From Streptomyces antnestii (GTDB lineage: Bacteria; Actinomycetota; Actinomycetes; Streptomycetales; Streptomycetaceae), in assembly GCF_004005495.1 (NCBI RefSeq), contig NZ_RZYA01000003.1:372001-436000 (forward strand): a stretch of DNA of 64,000 bases. The letters are read 5' to 3'. Made by a program: the position numbers and the translations under genes. Within the stretch, counting starts at the first letter, position 1. Each line of letters begins with the position of its first letter. This document shows positions 34,454-42,598 of the stretch, piece after piece. The notes beneath the pieces were generated by a model. It was not told the DNA's origin and ran no database searches. It saw nothing but the letters and a program-made list of their open reading frames with translations.

Positions 34454-35359
34454 ATGCCCATGCCCTACCGTGCCGACGTGACCGACCAGGTGTTGCGCAG
34501 CCGTCGTACTACCGCGCGTCTGGAGCAGGGCGCTGTCCTGCTGGACCGGTTCGGTACCGGGCTGCGCGTGCGTATCCCGCTCACCGCCATCGAGACGGTC
34601 CGGGCGCGCGGGCCGGAGGGGCGGCGCGGGATCGAGATCGTTCTCACCTCGGGCCCGGACGGATCCGTCCCCGTCACCTACCCACTGCGGCCGTCGAGCG
34701 CCGCGGCCGCCACAGCCTTTGCCGCCGCCGTCAACTCCGCCCTGCCCGTGCGGGATGCGGCCGAGCCGCGCCGGGACGGTTCCGCGGCCGTGTCGGTCCT
34801 GCCGACGCCGCCGAGAGTCCGGCGGCCGGGTGCGGGGTGGACGGCAGGGGAGCGGGCAGCGTGGTGGTTCTACGGCGGTCTGTTCGTCCTGGGGCTCGGC
34901 CTGACGATCGCGACCGGTGACCGGGAAGTGATCGTCATCTGGACGGCCTTCTACACGGTGTTCCTCGTCGGCTGCTCGATCACGACAGCCGTGTGTCGGT
35001 CGACGAAGGACTGGTGGCTCCTGCGCCGTCGCGGGATCACTGTCGTGGCCACGTACGAACGGACCGACTACGGCACTGGTTCGGACGGCGAGACCACATC
35101 CACCAAGGTGTACACCTTCACCGACATCGCGGGCGTGGAGCGCGAGTACCTGGGCGGAGGCAAGCTCGTCGCCACCGACCCGGAGCGGATCGAGGTGACG
35201 TACGATCCCGGCGCCCCGGAGCGCATGAGCTCCCGGTCCGGGCCCGTTGTCCGATTGCTGCTCTTCCTCGCGTACGTCCTCCTCGGTCTCCCCATCAGCT
35301 TGCTCACCGCCGCCTACCCGGTGATCTACCTCTCCTTCGTCGTGGCGGCCTTGATGTGA
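34454..35359 (+). CDS. DUF3592-type membrane protein
   Basis: 301 residues. An N-terminal PH-like or beta domain (TTARLEQGAVLLDRFGTGLRVRIPLTAIETV) is followed by two close membrane helices (WWFYGGLFVLGLGLTIAT, VIVIWTAFYTVFLVGCSITTAV), a DUF3592-like domain (GITVVATYERTDYGT, KVYTFTDIAGVEREY, RIEVTYDPGAPERM) and a C-terminal double helix. The last domain resembles the small protein encoded at 35504. Start chosen at the first of two ATGs in MPMPYRAD; the second is also possible. Function unknown. Confidence 0.7.
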   Translation: MPMPYRADVTDQVLRSRRTTARLEQGAVLLDRFGTGLRVRIPLTAIETVRARGPEGRRGIEIVLTSGPDGSVPVTYPLRPSSAAAATAFAAAVNSALPVRDAAEPRRDGSAAVSVLPTPPRVRRPGAGWTAGERAAWWFYGGLFVLGLGLTIATGDREVIVIWTAFYTVFLVGCSITTAVCRSTKDWWLLRRRGITVVATYERTDYGTGSDGETTSTKVYTFTDIAGVEREYLGGGKLVATDPERIEVTYDPGAPERMSSRSGPVVRLLLFLAYVLLGLPISLLTAAYPVIYLSFVVAALM

Positions 35360-35377
35360 TTTCTGGTGCCCCGCTCG

Positions 35378-35452
35378 CGAACTCCCTTGTGGAAAAAGTG
35401 AGTTGGCGGACGTCGGTGATGCGCTAAGCGAGCGTGAGCAACAGGGAGTTCG
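35378..35452. repeat. 10-bp inverted repeat CGAACTCCCT / AGGGAGTTCG
   Basis: Arms at 35378-35387 and 35443-35452 with 55 bases between, after the DUF3592-type gene. It may be a weak terminator or the edge of the duplicated segment that begins at 35472. Confidence 0.4.
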
Positions 35453-35471
35453 GGTCGGGACATGGCGGCGT

Positions 35472-35893
35472 CGTGACCGTCTGGAGTCAAGGGGTGAGAG
35501 ATAGTGCTTGAGCAGGTGCAGGGCTATGCGATCTCAATTCTGGTGATCGGGATTCCCGTGCTCGCGGGAGCGCTGCTCTTCATTTGGCGCGAGCAGAGTC
35601 TCCGGAGCCGAGGGGTGACTGTGCGCGCGAAATGCGTGGACAAGTCGAAGACTGACAAGGGTGAGTGGAGACTGAGGCTTCTGTATGAAGTCGACGGCAT
35701 GCAATATCAGCGTGAAAGCCTGCCCTACAAGGTTGCGCCCGTCGGTGTGGGGCAGCGGCTGGACGTGATATACGACTCGAAGGATCCGGGCTATTCGGAG
35801 GTGGCCGATCAGCGAACCAGCGGTATAGCGGCGCGAATTGTCGGCGGTATAGCCCTGTTGTTGATCGTCCTGGCCGTGCTGTCTCTTCTCTGA
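35472..35893. repeat. Duplicated segment, copy 2
   Basis: Near-identical to 27162-27583. Directly after the copied gene, CCTCGTCCCGGTTGACC (35894-35910) matches 27726-27742 inside the GT chaperone frame, so the copy seems to have come from the tail locus with ~140 bases lost. Confidence 0.95.
35504..35893 (+). CDS. DUF3592-like membrane protein (second copy)
   Basis: 129 residues, differing from the copy at 27194-27583 at only about seven positions (for example K4Q, H6Q, P11S, F15I). Same two-helix plus beta-domain build and the same leader. GTG start. That both copies remain intact argues that the protein is functional or that the duplication is recent. Confidence 0.8.
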   Translation: MLEQVQGYAISILVIGIPVLAGALLFIWREQSLRSRGVTVRAKCVDKSKTDKGEWRLRLLYEVDGMQYQRESLPYKVAPVGVGQRLDVIYDSKDPGYSEVADQRTSGIAARIVGGIALLLIVLAVLSLL

Positions 35894-35947
35894 CCTCGTC
35901 CCGGTTGACCAAGCGCATGCAGGAGCTGCAGGGATCCTGAGCTGCGC

Positions 35948-36127
35948 TCAGGCCCGGAGTTTGATCTGCCGTATCAGCAAGGCGAGTTGAGCCAGGCCGG
36001 TGGCCATGACAGTGTCCGGGGCGTCGCTCTCGCGGAGGCGGATCGTTCCGTCGGGGGCGGTGGCGACGTAGACGCAGTTTGCCTGGTCTTCGCTGAACGT
36101 CGATTTCTGCCAGGACAGTTGGGGCAT
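35948..36127 (-). CDS. DUF397 protein (2)
   Basis: 59 residues: M-P-Q-L-S-W-Q-K-S-T-F-S, then N-C-V-Y-V-A, then R-L-R-E-S-D-A-P-D and a final helix ending I-K-L-R-A. Complete and of normal DUF397 length. It follows the HTH-DUF5753 gene after two bases, so the pair is co-translated. Confidence 0.88.
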   Translation of the reverse strand: MPQLSWQKSTFSEDQANCVYVATAPDGTIRLRESDAPDTVMATGLAQLALLIRQIKLRA

Positions 36128-36129
36128 TG

Positions 36130-37026
36130 TCAGGCCTCCTGAAGGCTGTAGAGCAAGTGCTGGATCAGGGCCAGGGAATCGCGCGTCTCGTGTGTGGACG
36201 CGGACACTCCCGGGTCCACGGCGGGGAGCGCGGCGGCGCGGAGCCGGTCGAAGCGCGACCTGTACTTGAGTACGGCGTCACTCTCGTGGACGTACAGCGA
36301 GGCCGCCGGGCTCTCCACGAGCACAGTCTCCATGGTCGAGTTGTGGGATTCGACCAGCAGGAACGGGGTGCTGAACGCGGACAGGCCCTCTGCGGTGAAG
36401 GGGAGTACTTGGACCGTGATTCCTGGCAGTTCAGCCATCCGGATCAGGTGCAGCAGTTGCCTGCGCATGACGGCCACGCCGCCGAACCGAACGTGGAGCG
36501 CGGCCTCGTGGACGACGGCGTGCAGAGTCGGAGGGCGCTCCTGGGCGAGAACGCGCTGCCGGTCCATCCGGAACTGGACGGCCCGCTCAAGGTCGTCGTT
36601 CGGCCGTTCCGTCCGGCTGGAGCGGAAAATGGACCGCGTGTAGTCGGGGGTCTGCAGGATGCCGGGAATGAACAGGGACTCGTACGAGTAGAGGCCGCCG
36701 GCGGCTGCCTCCAGCTCCGCTAGATCCAGTACGGGCTGACTCAGGACGCGGCGGTATTCGGCCCACCACCCCTTGCCGCTCTCTTCGCTCATCGCGACCA
36801 GCGCCTCGATCAAGGGTTCCCGTGTGCACCCGTACGCGTGGCAGAGCGCGCGCAGTTTGTCCGAGGGGATGGCGGTGCGCCCGGCCTCGACGTGACCCAG
36901 GTGCGTGCGCCCCATGCCGATGAAGTGCCCGCCCTCGGTTACGGAGCAGCCCGCCTGTTCGCGCAGCTTCCGCAGCTCCGCGCCGAGTCGACGCTGTCGT
37001 TCCGTGGTGCTGGTGCGGAGTGCCAA
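36130..37026 (-). CDS. XRE-type HTH regulator with DUF5753 domain (2)
   Basis: 298 residues: HTH at 10-70 (LGAELRKLREQAGCSVTEGGHFIGMGRTHLGHVEAGR), then DUF5753 with W-W-A-E-Y-R, FIPGILQTPDYTRS, VVHEAALHVRFGG and LPFTAEG. Coupled to DUF397 protein 2 downstream and divergent from an ATP-binding protein gene, mirroring the group at 3091-4763. Probably a transcription regulator of the WhiJ type. Confidence 0.87.
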   Translation of the reverse strand: MALRTSTTERQRRLGAELRKLREQAGCSVTEGGHFIGMGRTHLGHVEAGRTAIPSDKLRALCHAYGCTREPLIEALVAMSEESGKGWWAEYRRVLSQPVLDLAELEAAAGGLYSYESLFIPGILQTPDYTRSIFRSSRTERPNDDLERAVQFRMDRQRVLAQERPPTLHAVVHEAALHVRFGGVAVMRRQLLHLIRMAELPGITVQVLPFTAEGLSAFSTPFLLVESHNSTMETVLVESPAASLYVHESDAVLKYRSRFDRLRAAALPAVDPGVSASTHETRDSLALIQHLLYSLQEA

Positions 37027-37288
37027 CGCGCTGCCTCTTCCGATGGGTTGGCGTCAGTTTGCTCTGTCGGGGGTGAGTCGGTCCACCCGATCCGGCGAAT
37101 GGGTTGCACGCGTGAACCCCTATTCCCTACCTTGAGTGTGGCGCCGGTCACTCACCGGTACCGCTCAGCCCCCCACGCCCATAAGCCGACAGTGCACCCG
37201 CCGCCCCCGCCAGGGGTGCCGGGCAATGCCATCGCCGGGTGCGAGGCGTCACCCCCCTCACTCGCTTCTCCCGACGGGAGTACCCCCC

Positions 37289-37732
37289 ATGGGCCTCGAT
37301 CCTGCCCGGCGCGCAGCCCACCGCTCGCCCCAACTCGCCTACGACTACAGCCTGTTCGCGCCCGGTGATGCCCGCGCGCCCAAGGTGTGCCGGGACTTCG
37401 TGCGGGTCGTTCTGTTGGCCCTCGGCCGGGAGGCCCTCGTCGTGCCTGCCGCCCTGTGTACGTCGGAGCTCGTCACGAACGTGCACCTGCATACGAAGGG
37501 GTCCGCCATGCTGCGGCTGCTGGCGACTCCCGCCCGGCTTCGGATCAGCGTGTTCGACGAGAGTCCGGATCCGCCTGTGGTGACCCGGCAAGCCGCAGGG
37601 GCCGCCGCCTGCTGGGGGCGTGGGATCGCGCTCGTATCCGAGGTCGCCGATGCGTGGGGTGTCGCGGGGGAGCGGGCCGGCCGGTACGCGAAGGGCGTGT
37701 GGTTCGAGCTGGGCGGGGAGGTTGAGGGGTAG
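37289..37732 (+). CDS. RsbW-like ATP-binding protein (2)
   Basis: 147 residues. HATPase_c motifs: N-box TSELVTNVHLHT and G-box CWGRGIALVSEVADAWG, with V-F-D-E-S-P-D between them. GACGGGAG precedes the ATG. Divergent from HTH-DUF5753 protein 2 across ~260 bases. Role as anti-sigma or signalling kinase-like protein is inferred. Confidence 0.82.
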   Translation: MGLDPARRAAHRSPQLAYDYSLFAPGDARAPKVCRDFVRVVLLALGREALVVPAALCTSELVTNVHLHTKGSAMLRLLATPARLRISVFDESPDPPVVTRQAAGAAACWGRGIALVSEVADAWGVAGERAGRYAKGVWFELGGEVEG

Positions 37733-37748
37733 CGGGCATTCGGCCCGC
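37732..37748. terminator. Short hairpin between convergent genes
   Basis: GCGGGC-ATTCG-GCCCGC directly after the ATP-binding protein stop; a small stem but well placed between convergent genes. Confidence 0.5.
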
Positions 37749-37774
37749 CACCCCCGCCCCGGCGTCGCGTGGGG

Positions 37775-38512
37775 TCAGTGCGCGGCCACGAGGTCGTCCT
37801 GGAAGTGGCGGTTGGTCTGGCAGCCCAGGTTCTCGTAGGTGTTGACCTTGGTCGCCGGGTCGGTCTTGAGCAGGTGGTACTTGCAGGCGCTCTTGATGTG
37901 CTCGCCGGCGATGCCGCCCGGGAAGTCGATCTCCTTGTTCCAGAGGTACGGGGACTCGTAGCCGTTGAGGTGGGCCGTGGCGTTCACGTCGATGCCGCCC
38001 GGGGCCTCGATCTCGTACACCCACCCCGTCTTCGCCGCGCCGTAGGTGGCGAACTTCTGTGCCACCCACTTCTCACAACTGGTGCTGACGTGCGCGGTGT
38101 TCTGGCCGCCGCCCTTGACGATGTACTCGGCGAGCGGGGTGAGCGTGTCGCCGCGCGGAGTGAAACCGTCCTGGAAGAGCTGCTGCACGTTCTCCCGGGT
38201 GTCGCCCCGCCAGAGCGTGTTGGTGTCGTAGCGCCACTGCCAGTTCTCCATGGCCGCGGTGCTCAGGACGGCCGGGAAGATGGCGGGCGAGGTGGTGGTG
38301 CGCCACCAGTCGAACGGCTGGAAGGGGCCGACCGGGCCGCAGGGCCCGGTGTCGGGAGCGGCAGCCTTGGTGGCGGTGGTGGTGGCGGCGCCCGTGGTGG
38401 CGGTCTTGGCGGTGGTGGAGCCGTGGGTGGCCGTGTCGGCCGAGGCCGCGACGGTCATCGGGACGGTGACGAGAGCGGTGGCGGCGAGGACACGCAGAGC
38501 GGCCTTGAGCAC
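37775..38512 (-). CDS. Secreted mono-ADP-ribosyltransferase (Scabin/pierisin-like)
   Basis: 245 residues: signal peptide (LRVLAATALVTVPMTVAASA), a Thr/Ala linker, then a toxin-type ART fold. Family landmarks: LWRGDTR (catalytic-site Arg102), the S-T-S motif in HVSTSCEKW (143-145), and the turn-turn region WNKEIDFPGGI, where the family has Q/E-x-E; here it is N192-K-E194. Four cysteines (58, 146, 210, 231) suit disulfides in an exported protein. Scabin (S. scabies) and ScARP (S. coelicolor SCO5461) of this family modify guanine bases of DNA or nucleotides. GTG start is the first possible after an upstream in-frame stop; no clear ribosome site. Confidence 0.82.
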   Translation of the reverse strand: MLKAALRVLAATALVTVPMTVAASADTATHGSTTAKTATTGAATTTATKAAAPDTGPCGPVGPFQPFDWWRTTTSPAIFPAVLSTAAMENWQWRYDTNTLWRGDTRENVQQLFQDGFTPRGDTLTPLAEYIVKGGGQNTAHVSTSCEKWVAQKFATYGAAKTGWVYEIEAPGGIDVNATAHLNGYESPYLWNKEIDFPGGIAGEHIKSACKYHLLKTDPATKVNTYENLGCQTNRHFQDDLVAAH

Positions 38513-38525
38513 GGAGGGAACCCAT

Positions 38526-38539
38526 CAGTTGATCAACTG
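38526..38539. promoter_or_regulatory. Perfect palindrome CAGTTGATCAACTG before the ADP-ribosyltransferase
   Basis: A 14-base perfect palindrome 14-27 bases before the start codon, with a TTATAAAG -10-like box a few bases further upstream (minus strand). This is the expected place for a repressor operator over the transcription start. Confidence 0.6.
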
Positions 38540-38811
38540 GACGGGCTCTTTATAACGGCGTAGGGATCATGAACCGGCCGTCGCGGACACCAGGTCACTC
38601 CCAGGGGTAAACAAGTCATACCGCCACCCGGCACCCGCCACTCGCCCCCACCCGGAGGGGTTACTCGCGGTTACTGTCGTCTTCAGGTCCAGAACGCTCA
38701 GACCCGTTTCCGTCTCATTTGGGATTCATCTCTTGACGCTATGTGTCCGGCCGAGTTGGCTTCCAGCCACCTCGGCCGCAACGACGCGGTCACGTCAGGG
38801 AGGTATGACAA

Positions 38812-39939
38812 GTGAATCCGCGTACGAAGCGCGCCGTCCTCGTCGGGGCGGCGTCCGCCATGGCCGTGTCCCTCAGCGCGTGCGGGAGCAGCTGGACCGA
38901 ACCGTCGAACGACGCCGCGGACAAGGCGTCCGCCCGGCAGAAGCAGGACCTGAAGATAGGTCTCCTCCTGCCCGAGAAGGAGACCGCGCGCTACGAGAAG
39001 TTCGACCACCCGCACATCGAGAAAGAGGTCGAGTCCCTGACCGGCGGAAAGGGCCGCGTTCTCTACGCGAACGCGGAACAACACGCCAAGCGCCAGGAGA
39101 GACAGGTCGACCAGATGATCCGCGACCGGGTCGACGTCCTGATCCTGGACGCGGTCGACTCCAGGTCGATCGCGGGCTCGGTCAGGAAGGCCAAGGACGC
39201 GGGCATCCCCGTCATCGCGTACGACCGGCTCGCCGAGGGCCCCGTCGAGGGCTACGTGTCGTTCGACAGCGACCAGGTCGGCCATGTGCAGGGCATGGCG
39301 CTCCTCAAGGCCCTCGGCACCAAGGCCTCCAAGAACAGCCGCATCGTCATGATGAACGGCTCGGTCACCGACCCGAACGCCGCGCTCTACAAGGACGGTG
39401 CCCTGGCCGAGCTCAAGGAACAGGTGACGGTCGCGAAGTCGTACGACACCAAGGACTGGAAGCCGGAGAACGCCCGCGCCAACATGGCCGACGCCATCCG
39501 GGCGCTCGGCGCGCAGAACATCGCCGGGGTCTACTCCGCGAACGACGGCATGGCGGGCGGTGTCATCAGCGCCCTCAAGGCCGCCGGCGTCACCACCCTC
39601 CCGCCCGTCACCGGCCAGGACGCCGAACTCGCCGCCGTGCAGCGCATCGTGGCGGGCGACCAGTACATGACCGTGTACAAGCCGTACCCGGAAGAGGCCT
39701 CCACCGCCGCGCAGATGGCCGTCCTCCTCGCCCAGCAGCGGGACATCGAGTTCAACGCGCTCACCAAGGACCGCGTCGACAGCCCGACCACCCCGAACGT
39801 CCCCTCACTCCTCGTACAGGTCGTCCCGATGACGCGCAGCAGCATCAAGTCGACCGTGATCAAGGACGGGATCTACCGGACCGGGGACATCTGCACGGCC
39901 GCGTACGCGGCGGCGTGCGCGCGGATCGGGCTGAAGTAG
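38812..39939 (+). CDS. Sugar-type substrate-binding lipoprotein (orphan)
   Basis: 375 residues. Lipobox LSACGSS (Cys at about 24) marks a membrane-anchored lipoprotein. The mature part is a Peripla_BP_4-type fold like xylose- or ribose-binding proteins (LKIGLLLPEKETARYEKFDHP, RQVDQMIRDRVDVLILDAV, IPVIAYDRLAEGPVEGYVSFD, VTGQDAELAAVQRI). GTG start with AGGGAGG upstream. No permease or ATPase gene lies nearby, so it must share a transporter encoded elsewhere or act in sensing. Confidence 0.87.
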   Translation: MNPRTKRAVLVGAASAMAVSLSACGSSWTEPSNDAADKASARQKQDLKIGLLLPEKETARYEKFDHPHIEKEVESLTGGKGRVLYANAEQHAKRQERQVDQMIRDRVDVLILDAVDSRSIAGSVRKAKDAGIPVIAYDRLAEGPVEGYVSFDSDQVGHVQGMALLKALGTKASKNSRIVMMNGSVTDPNAALYKDGALAELKEQVTVAKSYDTKDWKPENARANMADAIRALGAQNIAGVYSANDGMAGGVISALKAAGVTTLPPVTGQDAELAAVQRIVAGDQYMTVYKPYPEEASTAAQMAVLLAQQRDIEFNALTKDRVDSPTTPNVPSLLVQVVPMTRSSIKSTVIKDGIYRTGDICTAAYAAACARIGLK

Positions 39940-39942
39940 GGG

Positions 39943-39979
39943 CCGTGGGTCCCCCCCCCCGCGGGGCGGGGACCCACGG
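39943..39979. terminator. Bidirectional terminator
   Basis: A perfect 12-bp stem (39943-39954 with 39968-39979) between convergent genes, flanked by a run of ten C's in the loop region. Confidence 0.88.
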
Positions 39980-39985
39980 GCGGGA

Positions 39986-41455
39986 TCAGCTGCCCGAGAC
40001 CGTGAACTCGGCCGTGTTGTTGGCCAGTTGCGGGTCGAACGCGCTGATGCGCAGCTCCGGATTGTCGTTCACCGTGGCGACCGAACCCTTCGCGCCGCCC
40101 TCGATGACACGGTCGACGCGCAGGGTGAAGTCGAACGTCGAACGGTCCTTCTCCCACATGAAGATCGGGCTCTGGCACGTGTACTGGTTCGTGCCGCGCT
40201 CGTAGCAGGAGTCGGGCGCGCCGGTGACGGTCGTGCCCTGCGGGATGGTGACGTCGATCGCCGCCGCGGGGGCGCCGGCGCCGAGCGAGGCGACCCAGGC
40301 CGGGCCGCGGTTCTTCACGCCAACGCGGGCGGTGACGATGTCACCGGGGGCCACGCCCTTGATGTCGTTCGCGAGGGCGATCAGGTCGGCCTTGTTGTCC
40401 GCGTTGATCAGGGTGCTGCGGTAGTTGTCCTCGGTGTTCAGGTCGGGCTCGGTCGCCGTCGCGCTCAGGGTGCGGGCCGCGGGGACGGCGGCGGGCACGA
40501 GGTCGGCGCCGGTGCCCTGGACGAACGGCCGCCCTGCGACGGCCTGCTCGTACGCCTCGTCCGAGTACTGGTCGACGGAGTAGTCGAACCGCTCGTACAG
40601 CGCCGCGCCCGTCGCGCGCACCGCGCCGGCCGCCGACAGGTCGTACTGCTGACCGGGCGCCACGGGCTTGTCGAGGACGCAGACGGCCGTGGTGCCGGTC
40701 TGGTGCGTGGTCGCGTCGTCCTCCAGGTATGTGCAGTTGCCGAAGCGCTGCGCGAAGTCCAGGCCGTGCGAGGCGAAGAGGGTGAGGAGGGTGCGGTCCG
40801 CGGTGCGGTTGCCGTGGTTGGACAGCCGGATCGCCTGGGCGATGTCCGAGCCCGGCGCGACGCCCGTCCGGTACGGGACCTGGTTCACGCCGAGGTCGGG
40901 GCCGTCGCCGAGCCGGACCTGGGTGTCCGTGGGGTAGCCGGTGAGCGGGCCGAAGGAGCTGTCCGCGTCGGCGGTGAAGTGGATCGTGCCGGTGGTGTCG
41001 GCGGGGGCGCCGGCCTTGGCGCGCAGGCCGATCTCGGCGACGGTCTCGTACGGGCCGGTGTTCAGCGCGCCGAAGTCGCAGGTCGCGGTCAGCGCGTCGG
41101 CGCCCGGGGCGCAGTCCGAGGGCCAGGTCACGTCGGCCACGTTCGCCAGCTCGGTCGCGTCGACGGTGAGTTTGCCGCCGGTGATGGCGTTGTTCGTGTT
41201 GTCGTGGCCGAGCTTCACCTCGATTGTGTTGCCGACGGCGTCGCCCTGCGCGTCGGCGGTCGGCAGGACGAGGTCGTACGGCGCCGCGATCCAGAGCGCG
41301 TCCGTCTCCTGCTCGTCGGCGCTCGCCGGGGCGACGGAACCGAGCGCGAGGACGGCGCCCGCGACGAGGGCGAGCGACGCGTGCCGCCGCCGTCTGCGAC
41401 CGGCGAACGGTTCCTGGGGAACACGGGGTGCCTGGGCTGCCTGGGATGCCTGCAT
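39986..41455 (-). CDS. Large secreted protein with CARDB/DUF11-like beta domains
   Basis: 489 residues: a basic start (FAGRRRRRHASLALVAGAVLALGSV... PASADEQ) is a signal peptide, then repeated Ig-like beta domains with adhesin-like phrases (LGDGPDLGVNQVPYRTGVAPGSD, NRTADRTLLTLFA, VGVKNRGPAWVASLG). No sorting motif at the C-terminus (ends F-T-V-S-G-S). A GGGAGAG ribosome site supports the start. Function unknown; an extracellular structural or binding protein is likely. It has the third copy of the TACAAC-N18-GTC promoter-like element 42 bases upstream and is followed upstream by two LuxR-type regulator genes on the same strand. Confidence 0.75.
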   Translation of the reverse strand: MQASQAAQAPRVPQEPFAGRRRRRHASLALVAGAVLALGSVAPASADEQETDALWIAAPYDLVLPTADAQGDAVGNTIEVKLGHDNTNNAITGGKLTVDATELANVADVTWPSDCAPGADALTATCDFGALNTGPYETVAEIGLRAKAGAPADTTGTIHFTADADSSFGPLTGYPTDTQVRLGDGPDLGVNQVPYRTGVAPGSDIAQAIRLSNHGNRTADRTLLTLFASHGLDFAQRFGNCTYLEDDATTHQTGTTAVCVLDKPVAPGQQYDLSAAGAVRATGAALYERFDYSVDQYSDEAYEQAVAGRPFVQGTGADLVPAAVPAARTLSATATEPDLNTEDNYRSTLINADNKADLIALANDIKGVAPGDIVTARVGVKNRGPAWVASLGAGAPAAAIDVTIPQGTTVTGAPDSCYERGTNQYTCQSPIFMWEKDRSTFDFTLRVDRVIEGGAKGSVATVNDNPELRISAFDPQLANNTAEFTVSGS

Positions 41456-41496
41456 GAGGACGTCTCTCCCTGGGTGAGGTACGGGGCGGGGAGTTG

Positions 41497-41523
41497 GACA
41501 TGCAGGGGCGGGGGTTGGTTGTA
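41497..41523 (-). promoter_or_regulatory. Candidate ECF-sigma promoter (TACAAC-N18-GTC), copy 3
   Basis: Minus strand TACAACC followed after 18 bases (from AAC) by GTCCAA, 42 bases before the secreted-protein start. Same spacing as at 3044 and 9203 but different flanks, which supports a real motif rather than a duplicated leader. Confidence 0.45.
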
Positions 41524-41569
41524 CGGAGATCGTTTCGGGTGGCGGTCCCGGGTGGCAGTCCCGGGTTGG

Positions 41570-42598
41570 CTATCGGCTCTCGCCGTGTTCCGGTGCCGGT
41601 TCCTGGTCCTGTTCCGGTTCGCGTTCCAGTTCGCGTTCCAGCATTCCGGACTGGCCGATGAGGTAGCCGAGTTGGGCGCGGCTCTCGCTGCCGAGCGTGC
41701 TGGCGAGCTTGGCGATGTGCACGCGGACCGTGCGGATGTTCATGCCGAGGCGTTTCGCGATGACGGCGTCCGTGTGGCCCTCGATGAGGAGCGCGGCGAT
41801 CGTGCGCTGCCGGGAGGTGACGCCGTCCTTCGCCGGGGGGCGGTGCGCGGCGACGGGGAACATGGGCGTGGCCAGGCGCCACAGGCGCTCGAAGGTCGTC
41901 ACCAGGTAGGAGATGAGGGCGGGGTGGCGGATCTCCAGGGCTACGGTGCGGTCCGTGTTGGCGGGGATGAAGGCGACGGTCCGGTCGAGCAGGACGAGCC
42001 GCTCGGTGACCTCGTCGAGGGTACGGACCTGTACGTCGCCGCGGAGTTGTTCGTAGTGGGCGACGGCGGCGGTGGAGTGGCGCGCCGTGTGCTGGTACAG
42101 CGTGCGCATCCGGCAGCCACGGGAGAGGAGTTCCTGTTCCTGGGAGAGGACCGAGGCCAGCAGGGTGGCGGGGCGCTGGCCCGGCTGGACGGTCAGCAGC
42201 TCCTGCGAGGAGGTGGCCATGGCGTCGGTGATGGCGTTGTTGATCCGCTGGAACCCCATGAGGACCGAGATCATGGGTGTGCTGTGGACGGCCGCACGCT
42301 GGGCGTCGAGGTCCATGAGCGGGCCGAACGTGTCCGCGAGTTTCGACTCCCGGCGGCGTTGGAGCGCGATCTCGTTCTCGATCCTGCTCAGCAGGCCGGG
42401 CAGCACCAGAGCGGGGGACACGGGGCACAGCCACTGTCCGTCGTCCGGGTCCGCGCGCAGCAGGCCGAGGTCGAGGAGACACGGTGCGAGCGTCGCGTCC
42501 TCGTCCTTGACCCGGCCCTCGCGCAGGGCCCGGGAGTAGAGCGCCGTGCCGGCGGCACACAGCTCCTCGGCTCCGTGGGCGTGCGCGCCGGTGGTCAC
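41570..42598 (-). CDS. LuxR-type regulator with TrmB-like N-terminus (1)
   Basis: 342 residues. N-terminal TrmB-like winged helix and linker (LCAAGTALYSRALREG, LGLLRADPDDGQWLCPVSP), a central domain ending in RMRTLYQHTARHS, and a C-terminal LuxR-type HTH (VTSRQRTIAALLIEGHTDAVIAKRLGMNIRTVRVHIAKLASTLGS). GTG start overlaps the stop of the paralogue upstream (GTGA). The extreme C-terminus is a Glu/Gln/Pro repeat (EREPEQDQEPAPEHG). Such pairs often flank small secreted peptides in Streptomyces, as here. Confidence 0.8.
   Translation of the reverse strand: MTTGAHAHGAEELCAAGTALYSRALREGRVKDEDATLAPCLLDLGLLRADPDDGQWLCPVSPALVLPGLLSRIENEIALQRRRESKLADTFGPLMDLDAQRAAVHSTPMISVLMGFQRINNAITDAMATSSQELLTVQPGQRPATLLASVLSQEQELLSRGCRMRTLYQHTARHSTAAVAHYEQLRGDVQVRTLDEVTERLVLLDRTVAFIPANTDRTVALEIRHPALISYLVTTFERLWRLATPMFPVAAHRPPAKDGVTSRQRTIAALLIEGHTDAVIAKRLGMNIRTVRVHIAKLASTLGSESRAQLGYLIGQSGMLERELEREPEQDQEPAPEHGESR

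Noticed and set aside
37775..38512. Umbrella-toxin (Umb) component
   Set aside because: No ALF repeats or UmbA/UmbB partner; the R / S-T-S / E motifs identify a simple secreted ADP-ribosyltransferase.
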